A stretch of DNA of 64,000 nucleotides from Pseudomonadota bacterium (GTDB lineage: Bacteria > Pseudomonadota > Gammaproteobacteria > Enterobacterales > Succinivibrionaceae). Positions 38,798-49,400 of this stretch are shown one piece after another. The notes beneath the pieces are model-generated. The model made no database searches. It was given only the letters and a program-made list of their open reading frames with translations, and was not told the origin of the DNA. Each line of letters opens with the position of its first letter. Positions within the stretch are counted from its first letter, which is position 1. The translations under genes were made by a program, and so were the position numbers. The stretch spans positions 47,064 through 111,063 of the forward strand of contig JAEWPL010000222.1 of the NCBI GenBank assembly GCA_023460615.1. Direction: 5' to 3'.

Positions 38798-39904
38798 ATG
38801 AGAAGGATATATTTAGACAATGCTGCATCAGCACCTCTTGATAAGCGTGTTTTAAAGGCTATGAAGCCATATTTGACTAAAGTGTATGGAAATCCTAGCA
38901 GCGTTCATAAAGAAGGCAGAGAGGCACGTATGGCTATTGAGAAGGCTCGTAAAACTATTGCTAGAATATTGAATTGTAGTCCAGAAGAAATATTCTTTAC
39001 AAGCGGTGCTAGTGAAGGTAATTCGTGGGTATCAAAAAACTTTAAGTATTATTGTACTGATAATTCACACGACTCGATGATATTAGCAAATAATGACAAC
39101 AAAGATGGTTTACTTTCTTATCCACTATTAGCTAGTGAGACTGGAGAAATGAGTTATTTAGCAAACAATTTTGGTCAATGTCACATAGATTTGACACAAG
39201 CGATTGGTAAGTTGGATGTCAATTTGTATGATTATAAGACTGATACCTTAAATGGTACCTCTTCAATAACGTCATATAATGATTTACTAGGATTAGGAAA
39301 GTGTGCCACAGCGTCATTTAGCGGACATAAATTTGGGGCACCAAAAGGTGTTGGGGTGCTGTTTATAAGAAAGCAATATCAAAAAGATTTTGTACCGCTT
39401 ATATATGGACATCAAGAAAATGGTTTACGTGGTGGCACAGAAAATGTGGCTGGTATTGTTGGCATGGCGGAAGCATTAAAAATAGCCATCAAGGAATTAT
39501 CTAAAAATCGTCAACATATTAGAGAGATGCAAAATTATATAATAATGCACGCTAATTACCCCGCAAAAATAAAAGCCGATAATGTTCCTATATTCTGGAA
39601 TTGGGCAGGTTTTCGCTATGTCAGAGTGGAAGGACATAATGGCATCATAAACATTACTTTCAATTATTTGGATGCTCAAACTGCTGTACAAATATTTGAC
39701 AGAGAGGGCGTCGCTGTTTCGGCAGGAAGTGCTTGTAATTCAGGTACAGATGAACCATCAAGAGCTCTCATGGCTTTAGGTTATGAAGAAGAAGAGGCGA
39801 AAAGAACTATAAGAGTATCATTGGGTAAACAAAATACAATGCGTGAGGCAAAGAGGTTCATCAAAATATTACGAAAAGTTATTGACAATTATGATAAAGA
39901 GTAG
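38798..39904 (+). CDS. Compact cysteine desulfurase (NifS/IscS-like)
   Basis: 368 residues, AAGGAGG upstream. [10 protein letters not shown] opening, NSHDSMI (PLP-stacking His), [10 protein letters not shown] (Asp/Gln), [12 protein letters not shown] (PLP Lys178) and [15 protein letters not shown] (persulfide Cys313): the full active site is present. The part between the His and the Asp is about 35 residues shorter than in typical IscS. It would release sulfur from cysteine. No obvious acceptor protein (DndC, ThiI, MnmA) is in the window. Confidence 0.88.
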   Translation: MRRIYLDNAASAPLDKRVLKAMKPYLTKVYGNPSSVHKEGREARMAIEKARKTIARILNCSPEEIFFTSGASEGNSWVSKNFKYYCTDNSHDSMILANNDNKDGLLSYPLLASETGEMSYLANNFGQCHIDLTQAIGKLDVNLYDYKTDTLNGTSSITSYNDLLGLGKCATASFSGHKFGAPKGVGVLFIRKQYQKDFVPLIYGHQENGLRGGTENVAGIVGMAEALKIAIKELSKNRQHIREMQNYIIMHANYPAKIKADNVPIFWNWAGFRYVRVEGHNGIINITFNYLDAQTAVQIFDREGVAVSAGSACNSGTDEPSRALMALGYEEEEAKRTIRVSLGKQNTMREAKRFIKILRKVIDNYDKE

Positions 39905-39910
39905 TATAAT
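39882..39910 (+). promoter_or_regulatory. Consensus sigma-A promoter for recombination genes
   Basis: TTGACA (39882-39887), 17-nt spacer, TATAAT (39905-39910): a perfect match, inside the end of the desulfurase gene. Drives the Sak4/SSB/primase group. The transcript start near 39917 lies in a hairpin arm. Confidence 0.9.
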
Positions 39911-39914
39911 GTAA

Positions 39915-39956
39915 TTAGAATTGAGCACAGGGTAGAAGAAGATGAGCCAATTCTAA
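39915..39956 (+). promoter_or_regulatory. 5' leader hairpin
   Basis: TTAGAATTG (39915-39923) pairs with CAATTCTAA (39948-39956), a 9-bp stem at the very start of the predicted mRNA, leaving the AAAAGGAGGAG ribosome site free. Likely protects the 5' end; a regulatory role is possible. Confidence 0.5.
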
Positions 39957-39978
39957 AGAGAAAAGGAGGAGAGAAAAC

Positions 39979-40857
39979 ATGGCATTTGTGAAAGCCAAAA
40001 AAGAGAAAATTTGGACAAAAGTTTTGTTAGGAGGTTCAAGTGGAAGTGGTAAAACCTATAGTGCATTACGTTTGGCAACGGGTCTAGCAAAGAAATGTGG
40101 AAGTGGAATTGCGGCAATAGATACTGAAGCAGGACGTATTCGTTACTATGCAAATGAATTTGATTTTTCAGATATGCAGCTAACAGAACCATTTACTCCA
40201 GAAAAGTACATTGAAGCAATCAATGAGGCGGTAAGTTCAGGGTTCAAGGTATTGATTATTGATAGTATCTCACATGAATGGAATTATTGTGTAGATATTC
40301 ACGATAAGATGCCTGGTAACAGCTGGACAAACTGGTCAAAAGTGACACCTAGACACGATGCGTTTATGGAGAAAATCTTACAAGCACCAATTCATATTAT
40401 TGCTACTGTAAGAGGAAAAGATGAGTATGTTTTAGAAGAAAAGAATGGAAAACAAACTCCAAAGAAAGTTGGTCTTGGGTTTAAGCAAAGAGATGGTGTA
40501 GAATATAATTACACTGCAACATTCAATATTGCACAAGATACTCATATAGCAGAGGCTACAAAAGATAATACTCACATTTTTGAAGGACGTTACGAAGTAT
40601 TGACAGAAAAAGATGGAGAAGCATTATATGATTGGGCTAATACTGGTGAAGATTTTGCGTTTAATATTTCTAAAGCTCAACAAGATATTATCAATTTAGC
40701 AACAGAACTTGGTGGAAGTAAAGACCCAGATGTTACAAAAGCAACTATCGATATTTTAGGAGAGGCTAATCCTAAAAATTGTACAGATGAAGTTTTATTA
40801 AAACAATCTTTAGCCGCATTAAACTCATTAAAAGTAAGTAGAGGAGGAAGTAAATAA
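39979..40857 (+). CDS. Sak4-like RecA-fold recombination ATPase
   Basis: 292 residues. Walker A GSSGSGKT (residues 19-26) and Walker B VLIIDSISHEW. Phage Sak4/AAA_24 proteins anneal or load single-stranded DNA together with SSB, which is the next gene here (overlapping by 1 nt). Contains ATVRGKDEYVLEE and KVGLGFKQRDGVEYN, typical of this family. Confidence 0.8.
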   Translation: MAFVKAKKEKIWTKVLLGGSSGSGKTYSALRLATGLAKKCGSGIAAIDTEAGRIRYYANEFDFSDMQLTEPFTPEKYIEAINEAVSSGFKVLIIDSISHEWNYCVDIHDKMPGNSWTNWSKVTPRHDAFMEKILQAPIHIIATVRGKDEYVLEEKNGKQTPKKVGLGFKQRDGVEYNYTATFNIAQDTHIAEATKDNTHIFEGRYEVLTEKDGEALYDWANTGEDFAFNISKAQQDIINLATELGGSKDPDVTKATIDILGEANPKNCTDEVLLKQSLAALNSLKVSRGGSK

Positions 40858-41378
40858 TGAGAGTAAAAATTACAGACAGATGTAAAGTTTGGGAAATTAA
40901 TGATAAAGACGGAATGGCAGAAGTAAAGTTTTCTACTAGCCGTAAAGTAAAAGAAAATAGTTCTTATGACCAAACTCAAGTAACAAATGGTGTTGCCAGA
41001 AATGGTTATATCGCAGACTATCGTTCTTTCGTTAGATTTGTAGGTCACGCTTACAATCAATTAAAAGACGTTCAAATTGGAGATACTATTACTAATTTAG
41101 ATGCAGATATGAGTACAGAACCATATTGGGACTCTAATAATAATTGCGTTGCCTATCCAAAAAATGAAAAGATTACTGTGTTTGCATTTGAAAAATACAA
41201 TCCAGAAAATCAAGAACAAGGTTCTACTAGAAATTTAGACAAAGCACCTCAAGTTGCTGAAACACCAGCACCACAACCTCAAGTGGCACCTGTAGTAAAT
41301 ACAGCACCAGTTGCACCTGTGCAACCAGTTGCTCCAGTAACACCTGCTCCAACAGCAGCAGATGTGTGCCCATTCTAA
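40857..41378 (+). CDS. Single-stranded DNA-binding-like protein
   Basis: 173 residues, ATG overlapping the upstream TAA. The N-terminal about 120 residues look like an OB fold; then a Pro/Ala/Val-rich flexible linker and a C-terminal ADVCPF. SSB proteins end in an acidic tip such as DDIPF that docks partners; here the tip is reduced but the final PF is kept. Partner of the Sak4-like ATPase and primase. Confidence 0.65.
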   Translation: MRVKITDRCKVWEINDKDGMAEVKFSTSRKVKENSSYDQTQVTNGVARNGYIADYRSFVRFVGHAYNQLKDVQIGDTITNLDADMSTEPYWDSNNNCVAYPKNEKITVFAFEKYNPENQEQGSTRNLDKAPQVAETPAPQPQVAPVVNTAPVAPVQPVAPVTPAPTAADVCPF

Positions 41379-41424
41379 GATTAAGCTAAGTAATTGACGA
41401 TAATTTTAGAAAGGTGGCAAGAGT

Positions 41425-43350
41425 ATGTTAATTCCAATAGAAAAAATTGATGAGGCGAAAGCCAAATATGATGGTCAGGCCATCCAAGAAATAGTGCAAT
41501 ACTTTGGCTTGGCTGACACTTATAATGAGAGAGAAAAAAGTTGCTCTTGTCCTTGGCATAGGGATAAAACTCCATCGTTTATTTGGAACGAAAAAACAAA
41601 CTGTTTCCATTGTTTCTCTTGTGGTCGTAACTATGGCATCATAGATTTGTATTTAGAGCAAGGCATGACTTATCTAGAGGCAGTTGAAAAGTTGTTCAAA
41701 CAAGTAGATATGGAATATAACTTCAATCAAAGAGGGGCTCAAACGTCCCCCTCTTACCAATATCCCAAGAGAGAGACCTATGATAGAACGCGAATACTTG
41801 AATATCTGAGTGTAAGAAAGATTAGTAAAGCGACGGCTGATTATTGCGATATTCAATGTGGAGAAAAAGATAGTATCGCTTTCCCATATTATGACAGCAA
41901 CGATGTACTTATGACTATGAAGTATCACGTTGGTCACAAATTTAATAAAGCCACAGACCATTCAAAATGTTGGTCTCAAGTGGGTGCATCATTTTCACCC
42001 CTACTATTTAATATGAACAGAGTAGACCCCTCTAAACCATTAGTTATAACAGAAGGCGAACTTGACACTTTATCTGTCATCGAGTCTGGTTATAACAACG
42101 TTGTATCTATTCCAAATGGTTGTAGCAACACACAATGGGTGGCATATAACTGGGATTGGTTAGAGCAATTTGATAAAATTATATTATGGTTTGATAGTGA
42201 TGAACCAGGTGTAAAAGCCAGAAACGATGTTATTTATCGTTTAGGGACTTGGAGGACATATTATATCGAAATAAGTCCTGAAGATGTGGCAACAAATGGT
42301 GCGGTTCTTAAGGATGCCAATGAAGTATTATTCTTTAAGGGTAAAGAAAGAGTGTTACAATACATTAACAAACCTTTAGAAATACCAGTTGAGAATGTAT
42401 CAGATTTGTCAAAGGCAGAAGACTTTGACATAGAACACGCCGAGGGGCTTTATACAGGTATTAAAGAATTGGATGACCAAATATATAAACTAACTTTTGG
42501 CACTTTAAACATCATTACTGGTAAAAGTGGTGAAGGTAAGTCGGTGTTTGTAAATCAGGTAGCAATTTGTCAAGCCGTTCAACAAGGTTATGATGTATTT
42601 GTGTTTAGTGGCGAATTACCAGCACCTATTTTGAGAAATTGGGTTGAAACTAATATGATAGGTAGAGAATACATTACAATGAAAGACGGGCACGTTCGTG
42701 TGTTTAATCCAGAACAACGAAAGTTGATGCAGAATTGGTATGCTGGTAAAGTATTAGTTTATGATGACGATTATAATACTACCGCAACAGCGCTCCTTAA
42801 TAAAATGGAGGAGTTGGCTCGTAAATGTGGTACAAAAGTATTTCTAATTGACAACCTAATGATGATTGATTTAGAGTGTAATGAAGAGGGTCGTCTTCAA
42901 GCAGAAAAAGAATTTGTTAATAAACTAATCTTTTTTGCTAAGAAATATAATGTTTTAGTATTCTTAGTAGCACATCCTCGTAAAACAGGAGAAATAAGAG
43001 TCACTAAGGAAGATATTGCTGGTAGTGGTAATATTGTAAATCTAGCACATATGGTATTTAGCGTTCATAGATATACCGCTAAAGAAAAAGAGGGCGAGAC
43101 AAACACTAGAAATCAATATATAAAGGGTAAAGAACCAATACCTGAAGACTCGTGTGTCGAGGTATTAAAAAATCGTATAACTGGAATATTACCTTTGGTA
43201 AAACTATACTTTGATTATCCTAGTTATCGTTTTTATAAAAAACCTTCTGAACTTTGGTTTAGGTATGGTTGGAATAAAGATACTAGCCCAATAAGAACGG
43301 ATGACCCAAATCCACATAATGTTGTAGCAGAGGAGGTTTCACCGCTTTGA
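41425..43350 (+). CDS. DNA primase-helicase
   Basis: 641 residues, AAAGGTGG upstream. CHC2-type zinc finger (CPWHRDKTPSF ... CFHCFSCGRN, about residues 33-73), TOPRIM (ITEGELDT and WFDSDEPG), then a DnaB/gp4-type helicase with Walker A GKSGEGKS (about residue 370) and VFLIDNLMMID. One chain does both unwinding and priming, as in T7 gp4. Central replication enzyme. Confidence 0.92.
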   Translation: MLIPIEKIDEAKAKYDGQAIQEIVQYFGLADTYNEREKSCSCPWHRDKTPSFIWNEKTNCFHCFSCGRNYGIIDLYLEQGMTYLEAVEKLFKQVDMEYNFNQRGAQTSPSYQYPKRETYDRTRILEYLSVRKISKATADYCDIQCGEKDSIAFPYYDSNDVLMTMKYHVGHKFNKATDHSKCWSQVGASFSPLLFNMNRVDPSKPLVITEGELDTLSVIESGYNNVVSIPNGCSNTQWVAYNWDWLEQFDKIILWFDSDEPGVKARNDVIYRLGTWRTYYIEISPEDVATNGAVLKDANEVLFFKGKERVLQYINKPLEIPVENVSDLSKAEDFDIEHAEGLYTGIKELDDQIYKLTFGTLNIITGKSGEGKSVFVNQVAICQAVQQGYDVFVFSGELPAPILRNWVETNMIGREYITMKDGHVRVFNPEQRKLMQNWYAGKVLVYDDDYNTTATALLNKMEELARKCGTKVFLIDNLMMIDLECNEEGRLQAEKEFVNKLIFFAKKYNVLVFLVAHPRKTGEIRVTKEDIAGSGNIVNLAHMVFSVHRYTAKEKEGETNTRNQYIKGKEPIPEDSCVEVLKNRITGILPLVKLYFDYPSYRFYKKPSELWFRYGWNKDTSPIRTDDPNPHNVVAEEVSPL

Positions 43351-44207
43351 TGATATTTACCAAAAATAAAGAAGAAGAGGCTTTGGTACAAAGTTTTAAA
43401 GACAAACTTCAAGTATTTAATAAATTTCATTTTGAAGAGGAACCTCATATATATTGGTGGCTTGATGAAAATGGTGACAGGCATCAAGCACAAACGTCAA
43501 TGACGGCGCTCATCCACTCTCACTCTCAGCCATTTGACGCGGAAAGGATTGCCCCATTTACAGCTAAGAAATTGCATATGCCCGTACAGGACGTACTGGA
43601 TATGTGGAAGTTAGAAAATGACTTGGCAAAAGTAAAGGGCACTCATATTCACGCATTTAACGAATATATGTGGTCTAATAGGGAATATACTTATCCTAAA
43701 GATAAAGTTATAGAGCAGTTTGGTTTTGATATTTTGGAGCCATTATGGCCAAGACTAACAAAAATCGCCACCGATTTCTACAATAGATATAAAGACAGAA
43801 TTATACCTATTGGTTTAGAGTTAGTAGTCGGTGACGAAGAACTAGAGATATGTGGAAGTATAGATTTCCTATGTTATTCTAGGAAATTAAAATCTCTAGT
43901 AATAATCGATTATAAATCAAATAAGGAAATTAAATTCAAACCATATAAGGGGCAGAAGATGACAGGATGTCTGTCACATTTAGATGATTGTAATTATATT
44001 CATTATAGCCTTCAATTAAATGGCTATCAATACATCCTGGAAAAGAAAACTGGTTTAAAGTTGCGTAATGAGCACTTCTTAATATGGATGAATGAAAATA
44101 ATGATACTTATGAGATTTATAAAACTAAAGACTTGTACGAAGAAGCAAAAACTATGTTGCTAGAATGCAAAGTTGACAAATCTTTAGATGACGAGTACCC
44201 TTTTTAA
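43350..44207 (+). CDS. PD-(D/E)XK nuclease (RecB/Cas4-like)
   Basis: 285 residues from ATG 43350, overlapping the primase stop (TGATG). GTHIHAFNEYM, GLELVV, ICGSIDFLCY and VIIDYKSNKE show the His, Glu, Asp and D-x-K residues of RecB-like exonucleases, followed by a QLNGYQYILE motif. Probably processes DNA ends for recombination or replication. Confidence 0.85.
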   Translation: MIFTKNKEEEALVQSFKDKLQVFNKFHFEEEPHIYWWLDENGDRHQAQTSMTALIHSHSQPFDAERIAPFTAKKLHMPVQDVLDMWKLENDLAKVKGTHIHAFNEYMWSNREYTYPKDKVIEQFGFDILEPLWPRLTKIATDFYNRYKDRIIPIGLELVVGDEELEICGSIDFLCYSRKLKSLVIIDYKSNKEIKFKPYKGQKMTGCLSHLDDCNYIHYSLQLNGYQYILEKKTGLKLRNEHFLIWMNENNDTYEIYKTKDLYEEAKTMLLECKVDKSLDDEYPF

Positions 44208-44277
44208 AGAGTACAGTCAAAGATTATATAACTTTTTTGCTAATTTGTCAAGATAGACGTAAAAAAGGAGAAAAAAT

Positions 44278-44478
44278 ATGTTTGAAAATACTATTGCGTA
44301 TAAACGCATAATGAAAAGAAAACTTCTTGCTGAAGCAGTTGAAAAGGCTAAAGAAGAAGGCATAGATTGGAAGATAAGACAATCAGAGGGCAAGCTCGCT
44401 TGTTTTGATAGAAAGTATTATCCTAAGGTATTATGGGATAGTGCCAAAGGGACTTATCGCAAACCTAAGGAGGCTTAA
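44278..44478 (+). CDS. Hypothetical small basic protein
   Basis: 66 residues, AAAAGGAG upstream. Helical and Lys-rich (RIMKRKLLAEAVEKAKEEG). Unknown. First of a run of small genes after a 70-nt spacer lacking a clear promoter. Confidence 0.55.
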   Translation: MFENTIAYKRIMKRKLLAEAVEKAKEEGIDWKIRQSEGKLACFDRKYYPKVLWDSAKGTYRKPKEA

Positions 44479-44480
44479 AG

Positions 44481-44708
44481 ATGGGAATGACACAAAAAGA
44501 TAGGATTTTAAGACATTTAAAAGACTATGGTCATATTACATCTTGGGAAAGCTTCAGTGAATATGGTATCACTAGACTTAGTGCTATCATATATAATTTA
44601 AAACATATCGATGGTTATTCATTTGACGAAGAGTGGCAAACTCGTATTAATCGTTATGGCGAAAAGACATCTTTTAAAAAATATATATTGAAAACAAGGG
44701 AGGCTTAA
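44481..44708 (+). CDS. Small winged helix-turn-helix protein
   Basis: 75 residues. MTQKDRILRHLKDYGHITSW and ITRLSAIIYNLKHIDGY give the classic winged-helix pattern of small phage DNA-binding proteins. AAGGAGG upstream in the end of the previous gene. Confidence 0.65.
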   Translation: MGMTQKDRILRHLKDYGHITSWESFSEYGITRLSAIIYNLKHIDGYSFDEEWQTRINRYGEKTSFKKYILKTREA

Positions 44709-44712
44709 ATAT

Positions 44713-45273
44713 ATGGATATTAATGAATTAAGTGGTTGGGGAATATCTCAACAAATTGCTCAGATAGTAGAAAACGGTTTTACTTTTGACGAAGAAACTG
44801 GAGAAGTGTTTTTTACAACTGATGACTTAGATGCTTTAAATGAAGCACTAGATAATAAATTAGAGTCATTGGCTGGTATATATCAAATGTATGAGTCAAA
44901 GGCTGATGCTCTTAAAGCTCGTAGCAAAGAAATTGCTGATAGAGCAAAATCTTTTGAAAATAAGGCTGATAAACTAAAAAACTATATCGATAGTTTAATG
45001 AAGGCTAATCAAAAGGATAAATTAGAGGTTGGAGATAAGAAATTATCATATAGAAAAAGTTCGGCTGGTAATGTAGTTGACGACTCTGAATTAAGAAAGT
45101 ATATCAATTCTAAGGACGAATACAAACAAAGATATTTCACATATGAAGAGCCTAAAATCTCTAAGAAAAATCTTAAAGATGATGTATTAGCTTCAAAACA
45201 AGCAGATGGCAGTTATTCTTTAGTAATCCCTGGATTTGAAGTAGTTGAAAATAAGAATTTATTGATAAAGTAG
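44713..45273 (+). CDS. Gp157-like coiled-coil protein
   Basis: 186 residues. Long central coiled coil (ESKADALKARSKEIADRAK ... LKNYIDSLMKAN), then a KLSYRKSSAGNVVDD beta region: the siphovirus Gp157 family pattern. These proteins often accompany phage recombination genes and have been linked to phage resistance when host-expressed; molecular role unknown. Confidence 0.8.
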   Translation: MDINELSGWGISQQIAQIVENGFTFDEETGEVFFTTDDLDALNEALDNKLESLAGIYQMYESKADALKARSKEIADRAKSFENKADKLKNYIDSLMKANQKDKLEVGDKKLSYRKSSAGNVVDDSELRKYINSKDEYKQRYFTYEEPKISKKNLKDDVLASKQADGSYSLVIPGFEVVENKNLLIK

Positions 45274-45280
45274 GTGTATT

Positions 45281-45487
45281 ATGGAAAATAATATATCAAA
45301 AGATTTTAGAGTTTCTATATTTACGACTATAGAAGAAGCTGATATAATTCTAAATGCGTTAGCAGAAAAGGCTTTAAGAATAGAAGGTTTGAGGCAATAC
45401 GTTTATGATAGCGTAAATGAACAAGTTAAAATGGTTAGTCCTCCCAAAGAGGAAGAAAAGGTTAAAAAAGGAAGGAAAAATAAGTAA
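45281..45487 (+). CDS. Hypothetical small protein
   Basis: 68 residues with a Lys-rich C-terminus (KVKKGRKNK). Weak upstream GTAGGTG. Its TAATGG stop overlaps the next start. Confidence 0.5.
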   Translation: MENNISKDFRVSIFTTIEEADIILNALAEKALRIEGLRQYVYDSVNEQVKMVSPPKEEEKVKKGRKNK

Positions 45488-45720
45488 TGGAAAATATTAA
45501 ATTAGTATGTAAAGATTGTAAGAAAGAATTTAATTTTACAGTAGGAGAACAAAGATTTTATGAAGAAAAGGGGTTCGCTGCTCCAATTCGTTGTAAAGAA
45601 TGTAGAGATGCTAAAAAGGCTCGTAATCTTGAAAGAGAACAAGCCAATAGCAATATAGAAGAAACTTTTGAAGATATGTTAAAAAGATTTCGAGCTAATA
45701 CTGTAAAAATTGAAAAATAA
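45487..45720 (+). CDS. Small zinc-ribbon protein
   Basis: 77 residues. CKDCKKEFNFTVGEQRF and CKECRDAKKARN form a two-knuckle zinc ribbon common in Bacillota phages and hosts. Nucleic-acid binding likely. Confidence 0.65.
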   Translation: MENIKLVCKDCKKEFNFTVGEQRFYEEKGFAAPIRCKECRDAKKARNLEREQANSNIEETFEDMLKRFRANTVKIEK

Positions 45721-45759
45721 TAGAAGAGATAATGTTGAAAATTCAAACGGTAAGAATAT

Positions 45760-45791
45760 AAAAAAGTCAGGAATTTATCTTGACTTTTTTC
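45760..45791 (+). terminator. Intrinsic terminator before homing gene
   Basis: AAAAAAGTCA (45760-45769) pairs with TGACTTTTTT (45781-45790), 11-nt loop. The right arm also contains the -35 of the next promoter. Confidence 0.75.
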
Positions 45792-45808
45792 TTCGTCTAT
45801 GTTATCAT
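45780..45808 (+). promoter_or_regulatory. Sigma-A promoter overlapping terminator
   Basis: TTGACT (45780-45785), 17-nt spacer, TATCAT (45803-45808), 28 nt before the HNH gene. Would drive the HNH gene and possibly the polymerase. Confidence 0.65.
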
Positions 45809-45836
45809 TTATATGAAGATAGAGGGAGGCATAAAG

Positions 45837-46451
45837 ATGAGTGAAGAAAAATGGAAGCCTATAGAAGAATATGGTGGTAAATACGAGGTATCTAATTTAG
45901 GTAGAGTAAAAAGTTATCATAAAAAAAAGTCAAAAATACTATTAATTAATTATAACACCCAAGGATACCCTTACGTTAATTTATATTATAATAAAACACA
46001 TAAAGCAGAAATGATACATAGACTGGTTGCAAATGCTTTTGTTCCGAACCCTAAAGGATATAATATTGTTATGCATTTAGATGATAATAAAATAAATAAC
46101 AATGCTAATAATTTAAGATGGGGGACACAAAAAGAAAATTTATCTACAGAGCATTTTAAGGAAAAACAAAGAAAATATGCAAAAAAAAGAGTAGGAAGAA
46201 AAAATTCTTTTTATGGCAAACATCATACAGAAGAGGCCAGAAAAAAAATATCTGAATATGCTTTAAGAAGAGATAAAAGAAAGCATCCTAATAATAAAAA
46301 AATTATTTGTGAAGGAAAAATATTTTATAATATAAAAGAAGTTTCTAGCTATTATGGAATAAATTATAGCACTTTATGCTGTTGGCTAAATGGAACAAAT
46401 TCTATGCCTGAAGAGTGGAAAAAGAAAGGTCTTGGTCATTATGGGGAATAA
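45837..46451 (+). CDS. Free-standing HNH homing endonuclease (NUMOD4)
   Basis: 204 residues from ATG 45837 (GAGGGAGG upstream). NUMOD4 start (EKWKPIEEYGGKYEVSNLGRV), HNH core (IHRLVANAFVPN, VMHLDDNKINNNANNLRWGT), NUMOD3-like GKHHTEEARKKISEY, and a C-terminal helix-turn-helix. No intron surrounds it. It overlaps the DNA polymerase start by 11 nt and is likely to cut near this site in rival genomes. Confidence 0.85.
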   Translation: MSEEKWKPIEEYGGKYEVSNLGRVKSYHKKKSKILLINYNTQGYPYVNLYYNKTHKAEMIHRLVANAFVPNPKGYNIVMHLDDNKINNNANNLRWGTQKENLSTEHFKEKQRKYAKKRVGRKNSFYGKHHTEEARKKISEYALRRDKRKHPNNKKIICEGKIFYNIKEVSSYYGINYSTLCCWLNGTNSMPEEWKKKGLGHYGE

Positions 46452-49400
46452 ATATTACAATTATCATTGTCATAACCACAAAGGTAACATTAAAGCGTTG
46501 GATGTAATTGTCAAACAAGAAGATTACTGTAAGAGAGCAGTAGAATTAGGTCATGATGCATTTTTTACAACTTGTCATGGTATGCAAGGAGATATATTTG
46601 AAGCCACTACTTTGGCACATCAATATAATTTAAAGATGATTGTTGGTGCAGAATGCTATTATGTTCCTAATAGATTTGAAAAAGATAAATCAAACAGACA
46701 TATCATTATTATAGCTCTTAATTATGATGGGATAAGAGAATTGAATGATATAATAAGTGAGTCGAATATAACTGGTATGTATTATAAACCAAGAATAGAT
46801 GATGAATTATTGTTTTCTTTAACTCCATCAAATTTTATCATAACAACTGCGTGTGTGGCAGGATTATGGAACGATAAAGAATTAATTTTAAGATTAAAAG
46901 ATTATTTTGGCTTTAATTTTTATTTAGAAGTTCAAGACCATAATGTCGATATACAAAAAGAAGTTAATAGATATGTGCTTGAATTAAGTAAAAGATATAA
47001 TATAAGAATAATCCATGCAAATGATAGTCATTATATTTATCCTCAAGACTCAAAATATAGAGATTTATTTTTAAAAGCAAAAGGAATTATATATGAAGAA
47101 GAAAATGATTTTATTTTAGATTATCCTGACTACGATGAAATAGTAAAGAGATATGAAATACAAGGTGTATTAAACAAAAATCAAATAAGAAATGCATTGG
47201 AAAATACTCTAGTTTTTGAAAATATTGATTGTAGCAATTATATAACTGATGACATTAAACTTCCAAGTATTTCTGACACTCCAAATGAAGCTTTAAAAGA
47301 GATATTAAATAATAGTTGGGAAAATATAAAGTCAGAAATTCCAATAGAAAACAGGCTTAAATATATTGATGCTATACGATACGAAATGGACATAATAGAA
47401 AAAACAAATATGGCTAATTATTTTTTAATAGATTATTATATTGCTAAAATTGCAAAGGAAAAATATAATGGAGTTTTGACAAAAACAGGAAGGGGGTCGG
47501 CACCATCATTCTATATAACTCGTCTATTAGACTTAACAAATATAGATAGATTGGCTTCTCCTATAACATTATTCCCTACAAGATTTATGTCTGTAGAAAG
47601 AATACTTGGAGCACGTAGTATGCCCGATATAGATTTAAACTCTGCTGATGCTGAACCATTTATAAAAGCTAGTAAAGATTTGTTAGGAGAAGAAAATTGT
47701 GAATGGATGATAAGTTGGAAGCCATTGCAAGAGTCTTCAGGATTTAGATTATATTGTAAGGCAATAGGGCTAGACATAAATGAATATAATGATGTAGCTA
47801 AAGATTTAGATAAATATAAGGATGATAAAAAGTGGGGAGAATTAATAGAAAAGAGTAAGCCCTTCATTGGTGTCATAGAAGGTATTAGTGAAAGTCCATG
47901 TTCTATGTGTTTAGGAACAGAAAATTTACGAAAAGCGATTGGCTTGGTGAGAACACCAAATGATAAAATATGTTGTATGCTTGATGGTTATAATTGTGAT
48001 AAATATAAATATCTAAAAAATGATTATTTGACAGTCACTGTATGGGCTATAATTAGGGATGTCTGCAAATTAGCAAACATTCCAATACCAACAATTAGAG
48101 AATTAGATAAATTGTTAGATGAAAAAACATTTGATATATATAGAGAAGGATTGACTTGCAGTATAAATCAGGCAGATAGTAGTTATGCAACGGGGTTAGT
48201 AAAAAAATATGCCCCAAAATCTTTAGCTGAAATGAGTGCTTTTGTTGCTATTATAAGACCAGGCTGTGCTAGTTTATTAGATGATTTTATAGCTAGGAAA
48301 GAATATACGACAGGAGTTAAAGAGTTAGATAATTTATTAGAAGATAGTGAACATAGGTTGATTTATCAAGAGAGTATTATGAAATACTTAATTTGGCTGG
48401 GAATACCCGAGACTGGTTCTTATGATATAATAAAAAAAATAGCTAAAAAAAAGTTTAAAGAGCAGGAATTAAAAGAACTTAAAGATAAACTTATTGAAGG
48501 ATGGAAAAAACAAGTAGGGAGAGAAGAAGGGTTTGAAGAAACCTGGAAAGTAGTAGAAGATGCTTCTCGTTATTCATTTAACTGTATAGCAGGGAGTACT
48601 AAAATCCAAAGATTAGGACAAAAAAAATCTTGTTTTAATCCTACGATAGAAGAAATGTATTTAATAAAAAATGATAAAAACTATGCTATAAAAACAGGGC
48701 ATAAAAATTTACATATGAAATATAAGAGATATGGATATGGCAATGCTTATTCTATGTTTGAAGACAATAGAATACATAAAAATAAAATAATCGATATTTA
48801 TTATACTGGCATACAAAAAATATATAGGGTAAAAACAAAAAAAGGTTCTTATGTTGATTGTACAATGAGTCATAAATTCCCAACACCAACAGGAGAGAAA
48901 AAATTGCAAGATTTAACTGTAGGTTCAGAATTATATATTAAAAGTATTTACGAAAAACACCCAGATGATTATAGGCTGACAAATGGTATTTTTAAATCAA
49001 ATATTCCAAAAAAAGGGCAAAAAGGATTTCAAGTTGTAGAAGATGGGGAGTCTCATAAATTTATGTTGGTATATAATGAAAAAAAAGAAAATAAATGTCC
49101 TTGTGAATTATGCTATAAAAAATTTGATAATTCTAAGTTTGAATTGCACCATATAAATCACGATAGAACAAATAATAATAGAGAAAATCTTCAATGGTTA
49201 TGTAATAGTTGTCATAAAAAACAGCATTATAAAGATGGACGAATTAAAGTTTTAGAGAAAGGCATACCTACATTAATTGATGAAATTGAGAGTATCACAT
49301 ATCTAAGAGAAGATAAAGTTTATGATATAGAAATGCAAAATCCTGCACATAATTTCGTAAGTGAAAGTGGTTTAGTTGTCTCTAATTGTTCCCACTCTCT

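Noticed and set aside
47511..47876. 121-codon - strand open frame in the polymerase gene
   Set aside because: Antisense shadow; the + strand frame carries the polymerase palm motif here.
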